Shown here: one piece after another, positions 10,838 through 18,114 of the stretch
Position numbering within the stretch: the stretch's first letter is position 1
Layout: each line of letters starts with the position of its first letter
NCBI GenBank assembly: GCA_947501475.1
Contig: CANMWA010000006.1
Coordinates: forward strand, 248,001 to 312,000
DNA length: 64,000 nucleotides
Source of the DNA: an uncultured Aquimarina sp.
GTDB taxonomy: Bacteria > Bacteroidota > Bacteroidia > Flavobacteriales > Flavobacteriaceae
Reading direction: 5' to 3'
Position numbers and translations under genes: made by a program
The notes under the pieces: generated by a model
Told to the model about the DNA's origin: nothing
Database searches by the model: none
The model's input: only the letters and a program-made list of their open reading frames with translations

Positions 10838-11485
10838 TTATTTCTTTTCTTGGTAATATTGGATTAGCTGATAAGTGATGATCAAAAAACCGCCAAAACC
10901 AAGTGTAAATGCCCAGGTATTTATGTGTTCTAAGGGAAATAGAACTCTTTTAAAAATATCTGATATAATTCCGATAGGATTTTGTAGTATATCCCAGCTA
11001 TTCCATCGTAACACGCGACCGAGATAAACACCGAATCCACAAAGTAGTAAAATGAGGTACGTTAGATAATTAGTGATTTGTTTAGAGAATTTATTTTGTA
11101 GTAATTTTTGCATTATTCTTAGTGAAGCAAATCCTATAATCATCCCATTTATAGCAAATGAAAGAATGAGTAAAACATCAAACCAAACTGATTGTAATGT
11201 ACTTAATCTAATATGTTGTAAATCGGTAAGTATATATGGTGAATTAGGTAAAAAGATCAGCCATATTATAAAACCAAACCAGAATACTATGTTTTTTACT
11301 TTGCGTATACTTAGTAGAATTGTGATTGCATAGGGTATTCCCGCCAAAAAGAGATTCCAGACCAGAAAAAGGTAAAAAAGAGAATCAGTTTTTATGATTC
11401 TGGTAAGTAGTAATATATGACTAAAAACTACAGAGATTATAAAACTTTTAATGAAGGGTATTTGTTTGTAAAGCATATTTGTCAT
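10838..11485 (-). CDS. DUF1361 domain membrane protein
   Basis: The 215-residue protein has about six hydrophobic segments. It carries the hallmark cytoplasmic-edge motif of DUF1361, LIFLPNSPYILTDLQH near residues 77-92, followed by a WFDVLLILSFAINGM segment. The function of the family is unknown. Its start overlaps the stop of the upstream membrane-protein gene by four bases (ATGA-type overlap at 11482-11485), so the two are translationally coupled. It is followed 27 bp later by the broken creD. It belongs to the minus-strand cluster running from 12810 to 9494. Confidence 0.85.
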   Translation of the reverse strand: MTNMLYKQIPFIKSFIISVVFSHILLLTRIIKTDSLFYLFLVWNLFLAGIPYAITILLSIRKVKNIVFWFGFIIWLIFLPNSPYILTDLQHIRLSTLQSVWFDVLLILSFAINGMIIGFASLRIMQKLLQNKFSKQITNYLTYLILLLCGFGVYLGRVLRWNSWDILQNPIGIISDIFKRVLFPLEHINTWAFTLGFGGFLIITYQLIQYYQEKK

Positions 11486-11796
11486 AGTATATTATATTGT
11501 AAAGGATTGTTCACTACTAGAAATACATACCCAATAGCTATAGGGATATTGGTCAGAAAAAGTAAAATAGTAGCTAGGTTTTCTTTATAATGCTGATAAT
11601 TGATAATAGCATTAGTGAAGAGCCCGATTAAAGTAATTGTATTTAAGGTTAATGCTACAAGTGCATAAAATAGTCCACCAACTAGAAAAGTTTCGGATCC
11701 AAAAATTAAATATAGAAGTAGAATAGATGTTCCTAAAAGAAAACTAACAGTGGCTACCATCAATGCTTTTTTGTTAATCGGTTGGTTTATTTTCAT
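11482..11796 (-). CDS. Small membrane protein, unknown function
   Basis: 104 residues with three hydrophobic segments (about 13-33, 37-62 and 75-96) and a basic N-terminus. No family is recognised. The gene begins 17 bp after a palindrome that matches one upstream of the other membrane-protein gene in the cluster. It overlaps the DUF1361 gene by four bases. The context suggests an envelope-stress or membrane-maintenance set with creD, controlled by the winged-helix protein encoded just upstream. Confidence 0.7.
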   Translation of the reverse strand: MKINQPINKKALMVATVSFLLGTSILLLYLIFGSETFLVGGLFYALVALTLNTITLIGLFTNAIINYQHYKENLATILLFLTNIPIAIGYVFLVVNNPLQYNIL

Positions 11797-11812
11797 AGTT
11801 AAATATTAAAAG

Positions 11813-11831
11813 TACTTTGAATTTCAAAGTA
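11813..11831. promoter_or_regulatory. Operator-like palindrome TACTTTG-N5-CAAAGTA (copy 1)
   Basis: Perfect 7-bp inverted arms around AATTT, 17 bp upstream of the start of the 104-residue membrane-protein gene. The same arms and spacing recur at 12819-12837. It is a candidate binding site for the neighbouring winged-helix regulator. Confidence 0.55.
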
Positions 11832-11850
11832 TAATTATAAAAAAATATAG

Positions 11851-12144
11851 TTATTGTTTTAATAGTTTTTCGATAGCTTCTACATGTTTTTTGAAAGCTT
11901 CTCTTCCTTTTTTTGTGGCACTATAACGGGTATTTGGTTTTCGACCAATAAAAGATTTTTCGACAAGAATATAGTCTTCTTTTTCTAGTGCCTTGGTATG
12001 ACTTGCCAGGTTACCATCGGTAGCACCAAGAAGCTCTTTTAACATCTTGAAATCGGCAAACTCATTGACCACAAGAATAGACATGATCCCTAATCTGATT
12101 CGATGATCAAAAGCTTTGTTTATGTTATGTATTATATTTTTCAT
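11851..12144 (-). CDS. Winged-helix transcriptional regulator (HTH_34-like)
   Basis: A 97-residue single-domain DNA-binding protein. The helix-turn-helix is readable: NEFADFKMLKELLGATDGNLASHTKALEKEDYI, with the recognition helix near residues 43-55. The wing follows (VEKSFIGRKPNTRYSATKKGREAF). The fold and length match the small ArsR/MarR-type regulators that accompany creD-type genes in Bacteroidota. It sits in the middle of the minus-strand cluster, with identical palindromes in front of the genes on both sides of it. A hairpin lies directly before its own start codon. I infer that it represses this cluster. Confidence 0.85.
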   Translation of the reverse strand: MKNIIHNINKAFDHRIRLGIMSILVVNEFADFKMLKELLGATDGNLASHTKALEKEDYILVEKSFIGRKPNTRYSATKKGREAFKKHVEAIEKLLKQ

Positions 12145-12149
12145 CCTCG

Positions 12150-12167
12150 TTTCCGCATAAGCGGAAA
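12150..12167 (-). promoter_or_regulatory. Hairpin TTTCCGC-N4-GCGGAAA just before the regulator start
   Basis: A perfect 7-bp inverted repeat with a 4-nt loop ends 5 bp upstream of the ATG at 12144. In the mRNA it would sit over the ribosome-loading region. It is GC-rich against an AT-rich background and could also be a short dispersed palindrome. Confidence 0.5.
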
Positions 12168-12204
12168 TCTTTTTTGAATTATTAGATTATTTCTATACTA
12201 TAAG

Positions 12205-12810
12205 TTATCGATCGTGTTTAAGGTAAATAAGGCTTCCGTATATAATATGCATCACTCCGAATCCAAGTACCCAAAACCAAAATCCATATCCTGGATATAC
12301 TGCACAGATCAAACCTAATATAATTTCTATATACCCCAAATATTTTACGTTACCAATCGTATATTTTGAAGCATTTACTAGTGCAAGGCCATAAAAAATA
12401 AGCATTAATGAACCAGTAAGACCATAATGGTGGCTAGAAATTTTTATAATAATATAAATACCACCTGTGATTAACGGAATCAAAAAAGCTGTAAGTAATC
12501 TTTTGGAAGCGCTATTCCATAAGGTTTCATTATTTTTTTTTGCTTTTGTGGTACTTAATATCGCAGCGGTAACGATACTAAGCAATGCAACTAATACTAG
12601 ATCGATGAGGATGTAGTTAAATATTTTGCCATCGAGAATAAGGTATTCTCGACCACTGATACTTACTAGGTAGTAGGCAACTGCAGCACCAATAAGTGCG
12701 TATATACCTGCCATAATTCCAGAGAAACCACTAAGTGATAAAAAGCGAGACGATTTGTTCATCATATCTTTAATCTCGGTGATGTCTTTTAAATATTCTT
12801 CTGTGCTCAT
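12205..12810 (-). CDS. Multi-pass membrane protein, unknown function
   Basis: 201 residues. A short cytoplasmic helix (STEEYLKDITEIKDMMNKSSR) is followed by about six hydrophobic segments up to the C-terminus. It is the first gene of the minus-strand cluster (membrane protein, winged-helix regulator, membrane protein, DUF1361, creD). Proteins of this layout are commonly found beside HTH_34 regulators in flavobacteria, but I cannot name the family. A palindrome matching the one at 11813 lies 8 bp upstream of the start. Confidence 0.75.
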   Translation of the reverse strand: MSTEEYLKDITEIKDMMNKSSRFLSLSGFSGIMAGIYALIGAAVAYYLVSISGREYLILDGKIFNYILIDLVLVALLSIVTAAILSTTKAKKNNETLWNSASKRLLTAFLIPLITGGIYIIIKISSHHYGLTGSLMLIFYGLALVNASKYTIGNVKYLGYIEIILGLICAVYPGYGFWFWVLGFGVMHIIYGSLIYLKHDR

Positions 12811-12818
12811 TTTTAAAG

Positions 12819-12837
12819 TACTTTGAAATACAAAGTA
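12819..12837. promoter_or_regulatory. Operator-like palindrome TACTTTG-N5-CAAAGTA (copy 2)
   Basis: Same 7-bp arms and 5-bp spacer length as the copy at 11813 (spacer AAATA here), 8 bp upstream of the first gene of the cluster. On the minus strand one arm provides a near-consensus -7 element (TTACTTTG), so a bound repressor would block the promoter. Confidence 0.55.
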
Positions 12838-12892
12838 AAACTAAAATATTGAATTATGCAAATGATTTTTTGAGATAATGATTTCAATAGTA

Positions 12893-12900
12893 TATTTTTG
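12893..12900 (+). promoter_or_regulatory. Promoter -7 element TATTTTTG, 4 nt from the start codon
   Basis: Exact TAnnTTTG match with only ATGT between it and the ATG at 12905; it predicts a leaderless message. Confidence 0.5.
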
Positions 12901-12904
12901 ATGT

Positions 12905-13264
12905 ATGAATCCTGCAGAAGAGTACATTTTAAAACAATCAGAACCTTATAAAACAATGTTGTTGCATTTACAGGTACTGATTGAAAATACAATTCCTTCT
13001 GTAGAATTACTTTACAAATACAAGATTCCTTTTTACTATACCGATGGCAGACCTTTCTGTTATCTTAATGTAGCAAAGAAAGGTTATGTAGATATAGGCT
13101 TTTGGAATGCAGGATATATAACCGTACATCTAGAACATATGATTACAGATGGGCGCAAAGTCATGAAATCTTTACGATATTATAGTATAAAAGAAATTAA
13201 TGAAACTATTTTAATTGAAGTTCTGCAAAATGCTTATCAAGTAAAGGATAAGAAGTTCTACTAA
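12905..13264 (+). CDS. DUF1801 domain protein
   Basis: 119 residues, a complete small DUF1801 domain (YdhG/YjhX-like alpha/beta fold). Visible family marks are an N-terminal helix followed by IENTIPSVELLYKYKIPFYY, the FCYLNVAKKGYVDIGFW strand pair, and the closing helices with KSLRYYSIKEIN. The family is cytoplasmic, of unknown biochemical role, and related to frataxin-like and iron or metal stress proteins only by fold. The gene is monocistronic, apparently leaderless, and convergent with kdsA. Confidence 0.85.
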   Translation: MNPAEEYILKQSEPYKTMLLHLQVLIENTIPSVELLYKYKIPFYYTDGRPFCYLNVAKKGYVDIGFWNAGYITVHLEHMITDGRKVMKSLRYYSIKEINETILIEVLQNAYQVKDKKFY

Positions 13265-13278
13265 TAAAATACTTGAGG

Positions 13279-14097
13279 TTATAAATTATTTACAGTTTGT
13301 CTAATCGCAACCAAATTACTTAACAGTTTTTCTAGGTGATCTAGATGTAGCATATTTGCTCCATCACTTTTTGCATTAGCTGGGTCAAAATGAGTTTCCA
13401 TAAAAAGCCCATCTACTCCAGTCACTATACCAGCGCGAGCAATAGTTTCTATCATATCTGGTCGGCCACCAGTAACCCCACTAGATTGATTGGGTTGTTG
13501 TAAAGAATGTGTAACATCTAATACTGTTGTGCCGTATTGTTTCATGGTAGGGATTCCTCTAAAATCTACAATCATATCTTGATATCCAAACATGGTACCC
13601 CGATCTGTGATCATAGCATTATCATTACCACTATCCTTAACTTTTTTTACAGCATGTTGCATCGCTTCAGGACTCATAAACTGTCCTTTTTTAAGGTTAA
13701 CCGTTTTACCTGTTTTTGCAGCAGCTGCGACTAGATCAGTTTGACGTACCAAAAATGCTGGAATTTGTAAAATATCGACATATTGTGCTGCTAGTGCAGC
13801 ATCTTCATTTTCATGAATATCGGTTACCGTCGGGATCTCAAAAGTTTCACCAACCTTACGTAGTATTTTTAATGCTTTTTCATTGCCAATTCCTGTAAAA
13901 CTATCAATACGACTACGATTTGCTTTTTTAAAAGACCCTTTAAAAACATATGGTATTTTTAATTTTGAAGTGATATTTACCACTTTTTCAGCAATTCTTA
14001 ATGCCATTTCTTCTCCTTCTATGGCGCAAGGTCCGGCAAGAAGAAAGAAATTATTTGCTTCAAGGTTTTTAAGATTAGGGATATTCTCTAGTCGCAT
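13279..14097 (-). CDS. kdsA: 3-deoxy-8-phosphooctulonate synthase (KDO-8-P synthase)
   Basis: Condenses phosphoenolpyruvate with arabinose 5-phosphate to give KDO-8-phosphate for the lipopolysaccharide core; cytoplasmic. The 272-residue protein has the PEP site GPCAIEG near 22-28, the KGSFKKANRS substrate motif, RQTDLV, and the C-terminal DVTHSLQQP. Cys 24 replaces the Asn found in the metal-independent enterobacterial enzyme, so this should be the metal-dependent class (Aquifex type); that is inference from family knowledge. It is divergent from typA; both have their own TAnnTTTG promoter in the 164-bp gap. Confidence 0.95.
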   Translation of the reverse strand: MRLENIPNLKNLEANNFFLLAGPCAIEGEEMALRIAEKVVNITSKLKIPYVFKGSFKKANRSRIDSFTGIGNEKALKILRKVGETFEIPTVTDIHENEDAALAAQYVDILQIPAFLVRQTDLVAAAAKTGKTVNLKKGQFMSPEAMQHAVKKVKDSGNDNAMITDRGTMFGYQDMIVDFRGIPTMKQYGTTVLDVTHSLQQPNQSSGVTGGRPDMIETIARAGIVTGVDGLFMETHFDPANAKSDGANMLHLDHLEKLLSNLVAIRQTVNNL

Positions 14098-14116
14098 GTT
14101 AACTTGTTTTATCGTG

Positions 14117-14124
14117 CAAAGATA
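14117..14124 (-). promoter_or_regulatory. kdsA promoter, -7 element (TATCTTTG on minus strand)
   Basis: Exact TAnnTTTG match on the minus strand, 19 bp before the kdsA start codon. Confidence 0.55.
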
Positions 14125-14231
14125 GAAGTTTTATGATGAGAAATAAGGGATAACCTGCAAGAGTTTGTCATAAGAATTCTCTTACTTTTTAAATAACAAA
14201 CAAAACATATACAACCTGTCGAAATAACTCG

Positions 14232-14239
14232 TACCTTTG
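14232..14239 (+). promoter_or_regulatory. typA promoter, -7 element TACCTTTG
   Basis: Exact TAnnTTTG match, 22 bp before the ATG at 14262; gives a short leader. Confidence 0.55.
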
Positions 14240-14261
14240 CAGCCTTAAAAATGAGGCGTTT

Positions 14262-16061
14262 ATGACAGCTATAAAGAACATTGCAATAATTGCTCACGTA
14301 GATCATGGTAAAACTACGTTGGTAGATAAGATTATGTACCATTGTCAATTATTTCGTGAAAATGAAAACACTGGTGATTTAATTTTAGATAATAATGACC
14401 TGGAGCGTGAAAGAGGGATTACAATTACTTCAAAAAATGTTTCTGTAGTATATAAGGGAACTAAAATCAATATTATTGATACTCCTGGTCACGCCGATTT
14501 TGGAGGAGAAGTAGAACGTGTATTAAATATGGCAGATGGAGTATTACTACTTGTAGATGCTTTTGAAGGCCCAATGCCACAAACTCGTTTTGTATTACAA
14601 AAAGCAATTGACCTTGGATTAAAACCATGTGTTGTTGTAAATAAAGTAGATAAAGAGAACTGTACCCCAGATGAAGTACATGAGAAAGTATTTGATCTTA
14701 TGTTTGAGTTGGGAGCAGAAGAGTGGCAGTTAGATTTCCCTACAGTATATGGTTCTGCAAAGAACAACTGGATGAGTGATGACTGGAAGAATGAAACCGA
14801 CAATATCGAACCATTATTAGATATGGTAATCGAACATATTCCTGCACCCAAAATAGAAGAAGGTACAACACAGATGTTAATTACGTCTTTAGATTTCTCT
14901 TCATTTACAGGTCGTATAGCAATAGGCCGTTTGCAAAGAGGAACTTTGAAAGAAGGAATGCAAGTTTCTTTAGTGAAACGAGATGGATCTATAAAAAAAA
15001 CAAAAATCAAAGAACTTCATACTTTTGAAGGTCTAGGAAGAATGAAAGTAGAGAAAGTAGAAGCTGGTGATATTTGTGCATTAGTTGGACTTGAAGGTTT
15101 TGAGATTGGTGATACTGTAGCAGATATAGAAAATCCTGAAGGATTAAAAACTATTGCTATCGACGAGCCTACTATGAGTATGTTGTTTACAATTAATGAT
15201 TCTCCTTTCTTTGGTAAAGATGGAAAATTTGTAACCTCAAGGCATATTAAAGAAAGACTTGCAAAAGAATTAGAAAAGAACTTAGCGCTAAGAGTTAACA
15301 ATACAGACAGTGCTGATAAATTCATCGTATTTGGTCGTGGTGTATTACACTTATCTGTACTTATCGAGACAATGCGTAGAGAAGGGTATGAACTTCAAAT
15401 CGGTCAACCACAAGTGATCATAAGAGAGATTGATGGTGTAAAATGTGAACCAATAGAAGAATTAACTATAGACCTTCCTGAAACAGTATCAGGAAAAGCA
15501 GTAGAGATGGTGAGTATGCGTAAAGGCGAAATGCTTAGTATGGAAGCCAAAGGAGATCGTATGGTTTGTGAATTTATGATCCCATCTAGAGGGATTATAG
15601 GGTTACGTAACCAATTATTAACTGCTACTGCCGGAGAAGCAATTATGGCACACCGTTTTAAAGAGTATCAACCTATAAAAGGTGATATCCCAGGACGTAT
15701 TAATGGTTCATTAGTTTCTATGGAAAAAGGATCAGCTATACCATATTCTATTGATAAGCTTCAGGATAGAGGGAAGTTTTTTGTTGACCCAGGAGAAGAT
15801 ATTTATGAAGGACAGGTAATAGGCGAGAACTCTAGAGGAGATGATATGACTGTTAACATCACTAAAACGAAGAAGTTATCCAATGTACGTTCTTCTGGAG
15901 CAGATGATAAAGCTAAGATTGTTCCTGCAATTAAGTTTTCGTTAGAAGAAGCTTTAGAATATATTCAAAAAGATGAATATGTAGAGGTAACACCTAATCA
16001 CTTAAGATTAAGAAAAGTATTCCTTACCGAAGTCGAGCGTAAGCGAAATAAAATTGTATAA
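14262..16061 (+). CDS. typA: Translational GTPase TypA/BipA
   Basis: Ribosome-binding GTPase of the EF-G/LepA superfamily, involved in 50S assembly and in adaptation to stress and cold. The 599-residue protein has P-loop AHVDHGKTTLVDK near residues 11-23, the switch II motif DTPGHADF near 74-81 and NKVDK near 129-133. The EF-G-like beta-barrel and alpha/beta domains follow, and the BipA-specific C-terminal part includes RGIIGLRNQLLT. It starts 22 bp after a TAnnTTTG element and ends in a strong terminator, so it is monocistronic. Confidence 0.97.
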   Translation: MTAIKNIAIIAHVDHGKTTLVDKIMYHCQLFRENENTGDLILDNNDLERERGITITSKNVSVVYKGTKINIIDTPGHADFGGEVERVLNMADGVLLLVDAFEGPMPQTRFVLQKAIDLGLKPCVVVNKVDKENCTPDEVHEKVFDLMFELGAEEWQLDFPTVYGSAKNNWMSDDWKNETDNIEPLLDMVIEHIPAPKIEEGTTQMLITSLDFSSFTGRIAIGRLQRGTLKEGMQVSLVKRDGSIKKTKIKELHTFEGLGRMKVEKVEAGDICALVGLEGFEIGDTVADIENPEGLKTIAIDEPTMSMLFTINDSPFFGKDGKFVTSRHIKERLAKELEKNLALRVNNTDSADKFIVFGRGVLHLSVLIETMRREGYELQIGQPQVIIREIDGVKCEPIEELTIDLPETVSGKAVEMVSMRKGEMLSMEAKGDRMVCEFMIPSRGIIGLRNQLLTATAGEAIMAHRFKEYQPIKGDIPGRINGSLVSMEKGSAIPYSIDKLQDRGKFFVDPGEDIYEGQVIGENSRGDDMTVNITKTKKLSNVRSSGADDKAKIVPAIKFSLEEALEYIQKDEYVEVTPNHLRLRKVFLTEVERKRNKIV

Positions 16062-16087
16062 GATGTAAGTCTACACTTATTCAAGCA

Positions 16088-16120
16088 AAAAACCCAGATC
16101 ATCTGATCTGGGTTTTTTAG
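16088..16120 (+). terminator. Rho-independent terminator after typA
   Basis: AACCCAGATCA pairs with TGATCTGGGTT around a 2-nt centre, with A-run and T-run flanks; starts about 27 bp after the typA stop. Confidence 0.85.
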
Positions 16121-16141
16121 TTCATAATATTTCTAAGAAGA

Positions 16142-16240
16142 TTATCTTCTCATTGCATATCTACTTGCTCCTGGTAGTTGCTTTAGAAAGCCTTTTAGTG
16201 CCTTAAAGTTTATAACCATAGTCCCATAAAATAATTTCAT
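16142..16240 (-). CDS. Possible small protein, 32 residues
   Basis: The minus-strand ATG at 16240 opens a 32-codon frame ending at 16142. Its product is basic (start MKLFYGTMVINFKALKGF, end RYAMRR) and has no recognised family. It begins just after AAAGGGGC on the minus strand. The region before it holds a 9-bp hairpin (ATACTAATA with TATTAGTAT, 16281-16308) with a purine-rich loop. It is the nearest minus-strand frame after the two putative small RNA genes. There is no family support, so chance is possible. Confidence 0.3.
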   Translation of the reverse strand: MKLFYGTMVINFKALKGFLKQLPGASRYAMRR

Positions 16241-16402
16241 GCCCCTTTTTTTAATGTTAAACAAAAATTCCCCAAAGGAATACTAATATCCCTCTACTTA
16301 TTAGTATGCAGAAATTAGACCAAGTTACTTCAAAATCAAAGTTTTATAAAAATTTTAAGAATTTAGTAGAATAGGCCAATGATAAAGCGAAATTATAATG
16401 AC

Positions 16403-16437
16403 TAAAAAATCCCGAGAGTAGGCTCGGGATTTTTAGT
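16403..16437. terminator. Terminator of small RNA copy A
   Basis: ATCCCGAG pairs with CTCGGGAT (6-nt loop). Outer ACTAAAA/TTTTAGT pairs extend the stem with one bulge. T-run present on both strands. Confidence 0.75.
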
Positions 16438-16541
16438 CGATATTTTGGGGTATAAATTTGGGCTAATCCAAATATCTTGGGGTAATGTATTGAGGCTTTT
16501 CGATTTTGGGGCGAATTGCCGTAATGTTTATTTCTTTGTAC
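16403..16541 (-). ncRNA. Putative small RNA, copy A
   Basis: A minus-strand transcription unit of about 140 nt: TACATTTG (-7 element) at 16546-16553, no start codon for any frame of note, and a terminator at 16403-16437. The transcript carries several CCCC motifs, mostly ACCCCAA, and the segment CCAAGATATTTGG. A second copy lies exactly 420 bp away at 16822-16961. The conserved parts are the promoter, about 100 bp upstream of it, the CCCC-rich 3' half and the terminator. The 5' part of the transcript is not conserved. Confidence 0.5.
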
Positions 16542-16545
16542 ACTA

Positions 16546-16553
16546 CAAATGTA
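16546..16553 (-). promoter_or_regulatory. Promoter -7 element of small RNA copy A (TACATTTG)
   Basis: Exact TAnnTTTG on the minus strand, identical in copy B. Sequence to about 16650 is also conserved between copies, including AACG-N4-CGTT near 16638-16649, which suggests activator binding upstream. Confidence 0.5.
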
Positions 16554-16821
16554 AGAAGATTCATAATACTATAACTTGTATAAATCAACAAATAATCGGT
16601 AAAACACAGTATTTTTACGATAAAATACACAAACTACAACGTTTGCGTTAAAATTTATTGTACTTTATAAATTGAATTTTGATATTAATATTTATTTTTT
16701 TGAAAGAGAAATTACAGGAATAAATTGCCTTAATCTAGTTTCTTATTAAAGAAAAGAGACTTGTAAAAGATATAAGTTGGTAGCTACTATAGATATAAAA
16801 CCAAAATTGTATTAATTTAAA

Positions 16822-16853
16822 ACAAAAATCCCGAGAGGGGGCTCGGGATTTAC
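16822..16853. terminator. Terminator of small RNA copy B
   Basis: ATCCCGAG pairs with CTCGGGAT as in copy A, loop AGGGGG on the plus strand, T-run on the minus-strand side. Confidence 0.75.
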
Positions 16854-16961
16854 GTTCGATATTTTGGGGTATGATTTGGGGGCTAATCCAAATATCTTGG
16901 GGTAATTTTTGGGGTATTTAGTTTTTTAGAAGAATGCTTTAAAACATTCCTTATTTTTTAC
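16822..16961 (-). ncRNA. Putative small RNA, copy B
   Basis: Second copy of the minus-strand unit, about 140 nt from just after TACATTTG (16966-16973) to the terminator at 16822-16853. It has three ACCCCAA motifs plus a CCCCC run. Its 5' part differs from copy A and can form its own hairpin (GGAATG with CATTCT). No protein frame is shared with copy A, which argues for a noncoding RNA over a duplicated gene. Confidence 0.5.
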
Positions 16962-16965
16962 ATTA

Positions 16966-16973
16966 CAAATGTA
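16966..16973 (-). promoter_or_regulatory. Promoter -7 element of small RNA copy B (TACATTTG)
   Basis: Identical to copy A, exactly 420 bp away; the conserved upstream block reaches about 17070 and includes AACG-N4-CGTT. Confidence 0.5.
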
Positions 16974-17143
16974 AGAAGATTCATTGTTCTGAAACTTGTA
17001 TAAAACAACAAATAATCGGTAAAATACAATTTTTTTACGACAAAATACACAAGCCATAACGTTTTCGTTATGAATTGATATTTCTTTTTAAAGTAAAAAA
17101 TAGGGTTTTATATCTTTTTTTTGGAAAATATTTTGGAAGAAAA

Positions 17144-17827
17144 TTAGCTTTTTCTTTGAACAACTTCAAAAACTTTATTGCCATCACACTTTAATGTTTT
17201 GGATGGGTATTTAAGAAGTAAGGCATAATCATGGGTCGCCATAAGAATGGTATTGCCATTTTTATTAATATCCTGTAGCACTTCCATAACTTCTACAGAG
17301 GTCTGAGGATCTAGATTTCCGGTAGGCTCATCAGCTAATATTAATTCTGGATCATTTAGTAATGCTCTGGCGATAGCTATACGCTGTTGTTCTCCTCCTG
17401 ATAGTTGATATGGGTATTTAAAATCTTTGGTTTTCATTCCTACCTTATCTAATACATCATCAATTTTATTATCCATTGCTTTTTCATCTGTCCACCCAGT
17501 GGCTTTTAAAACAAACAGAAGGTTGTCTTTTACAGTTCTGTCATTAAGCAGTTTAAAATCTTGAAATACGATCCCTAGTTTTCTACGTAAAAACGGAATT
17601 TGGTTTTCTTGTAAAGTAGGCAAGTCAAAATCAACAATGCTTCCTTCTCCTTCTAGCAAAGGTAAATCTCCATACAAAGTTTTCATAAAACTACTCTTTC
17701 CTGTGCCTGTTTTACCTATAAGATACACAAAATCACCTTTGTTAACCTCTACATTAACATCAGAAAGAATCAAGCTTTCACGTTGGTAGATCGATGCATC
17801 TTTAAGGTTTAATACCATAGTAGACAT
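17144..17827 (-). CDS. ftsE: Cell-division ATP-binding protein FtsE
   Basis: ABC ATPase of the FtsEX complex, which relays ATP hydrolysis to periplasmic peptidoglycan hydrolases at the division site. The 227-residue protein has Walker [10 protein letters not shown] at 38-46, the Q-loop in FQDFKLL, signature LSGGEQQ at 141-147, Walker B with DEPTGNLD near 165-172 and the switch His in ATHDY. The [14 protein letters not shown] segment is characteristic of FtsE over LolD. ftsX is not adjacent, which is common in flavobacteria. The gene stands alone on the minus strand, downstream of the putative small RNA region on the map. Confidence 0.9.
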   Translation of the reverse strand: MSTMVLNLKDASIYQRESLILSDVNVEVNKGDFVYLIGKTGTGKSSFMKTLYGDLPLLEGEGSIVDFDLPTLQENQIPFLRRKLGIVFQDFKLLNDRTVKDNLLFVLKATGWTDEKAMDNKIDDVLDKVGMKTKDFKYPYQLSGGEQQRIAIARALLNDPELILADEPTGNLDPQTSVEVMEVLQDINKNGNTILMATHDYALLLKYPSKTLKCDGNKVFEVVQRKS

Positions 17828-18114
17828 AGTTTTATATTTCAGGATTAATAGATGTGGTAAAAGTAAAAAGTTTTCTATTAAAAAAAATGTGTATTAAAAA
17901 TAGTTTTTAACGGTTATGTATATAACCTGTTTTTTAGATAAATATTTTGGTTTGCATGATATCACTTTTTATTCATAAAGAATTCATAATTCTAAATTTG
18001 AGATGTAATTATCTACAAAATCTTTCGTTATTACTATCAAGATAAGGCTATCTTTAACGCAAAAATTTTCCAAGGGGGATAAAATTTACTTTTTTGATTT
18101 TAATATATAGTTAC

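Noticed and set aside
16445..16651. Frame of 68 codons on the plus strand over small RNA copy A
   Set aside because: Not preserved in copy B, low-complexity and Cys/Ile-rich, and it runs antisense through a promoter and terminator.
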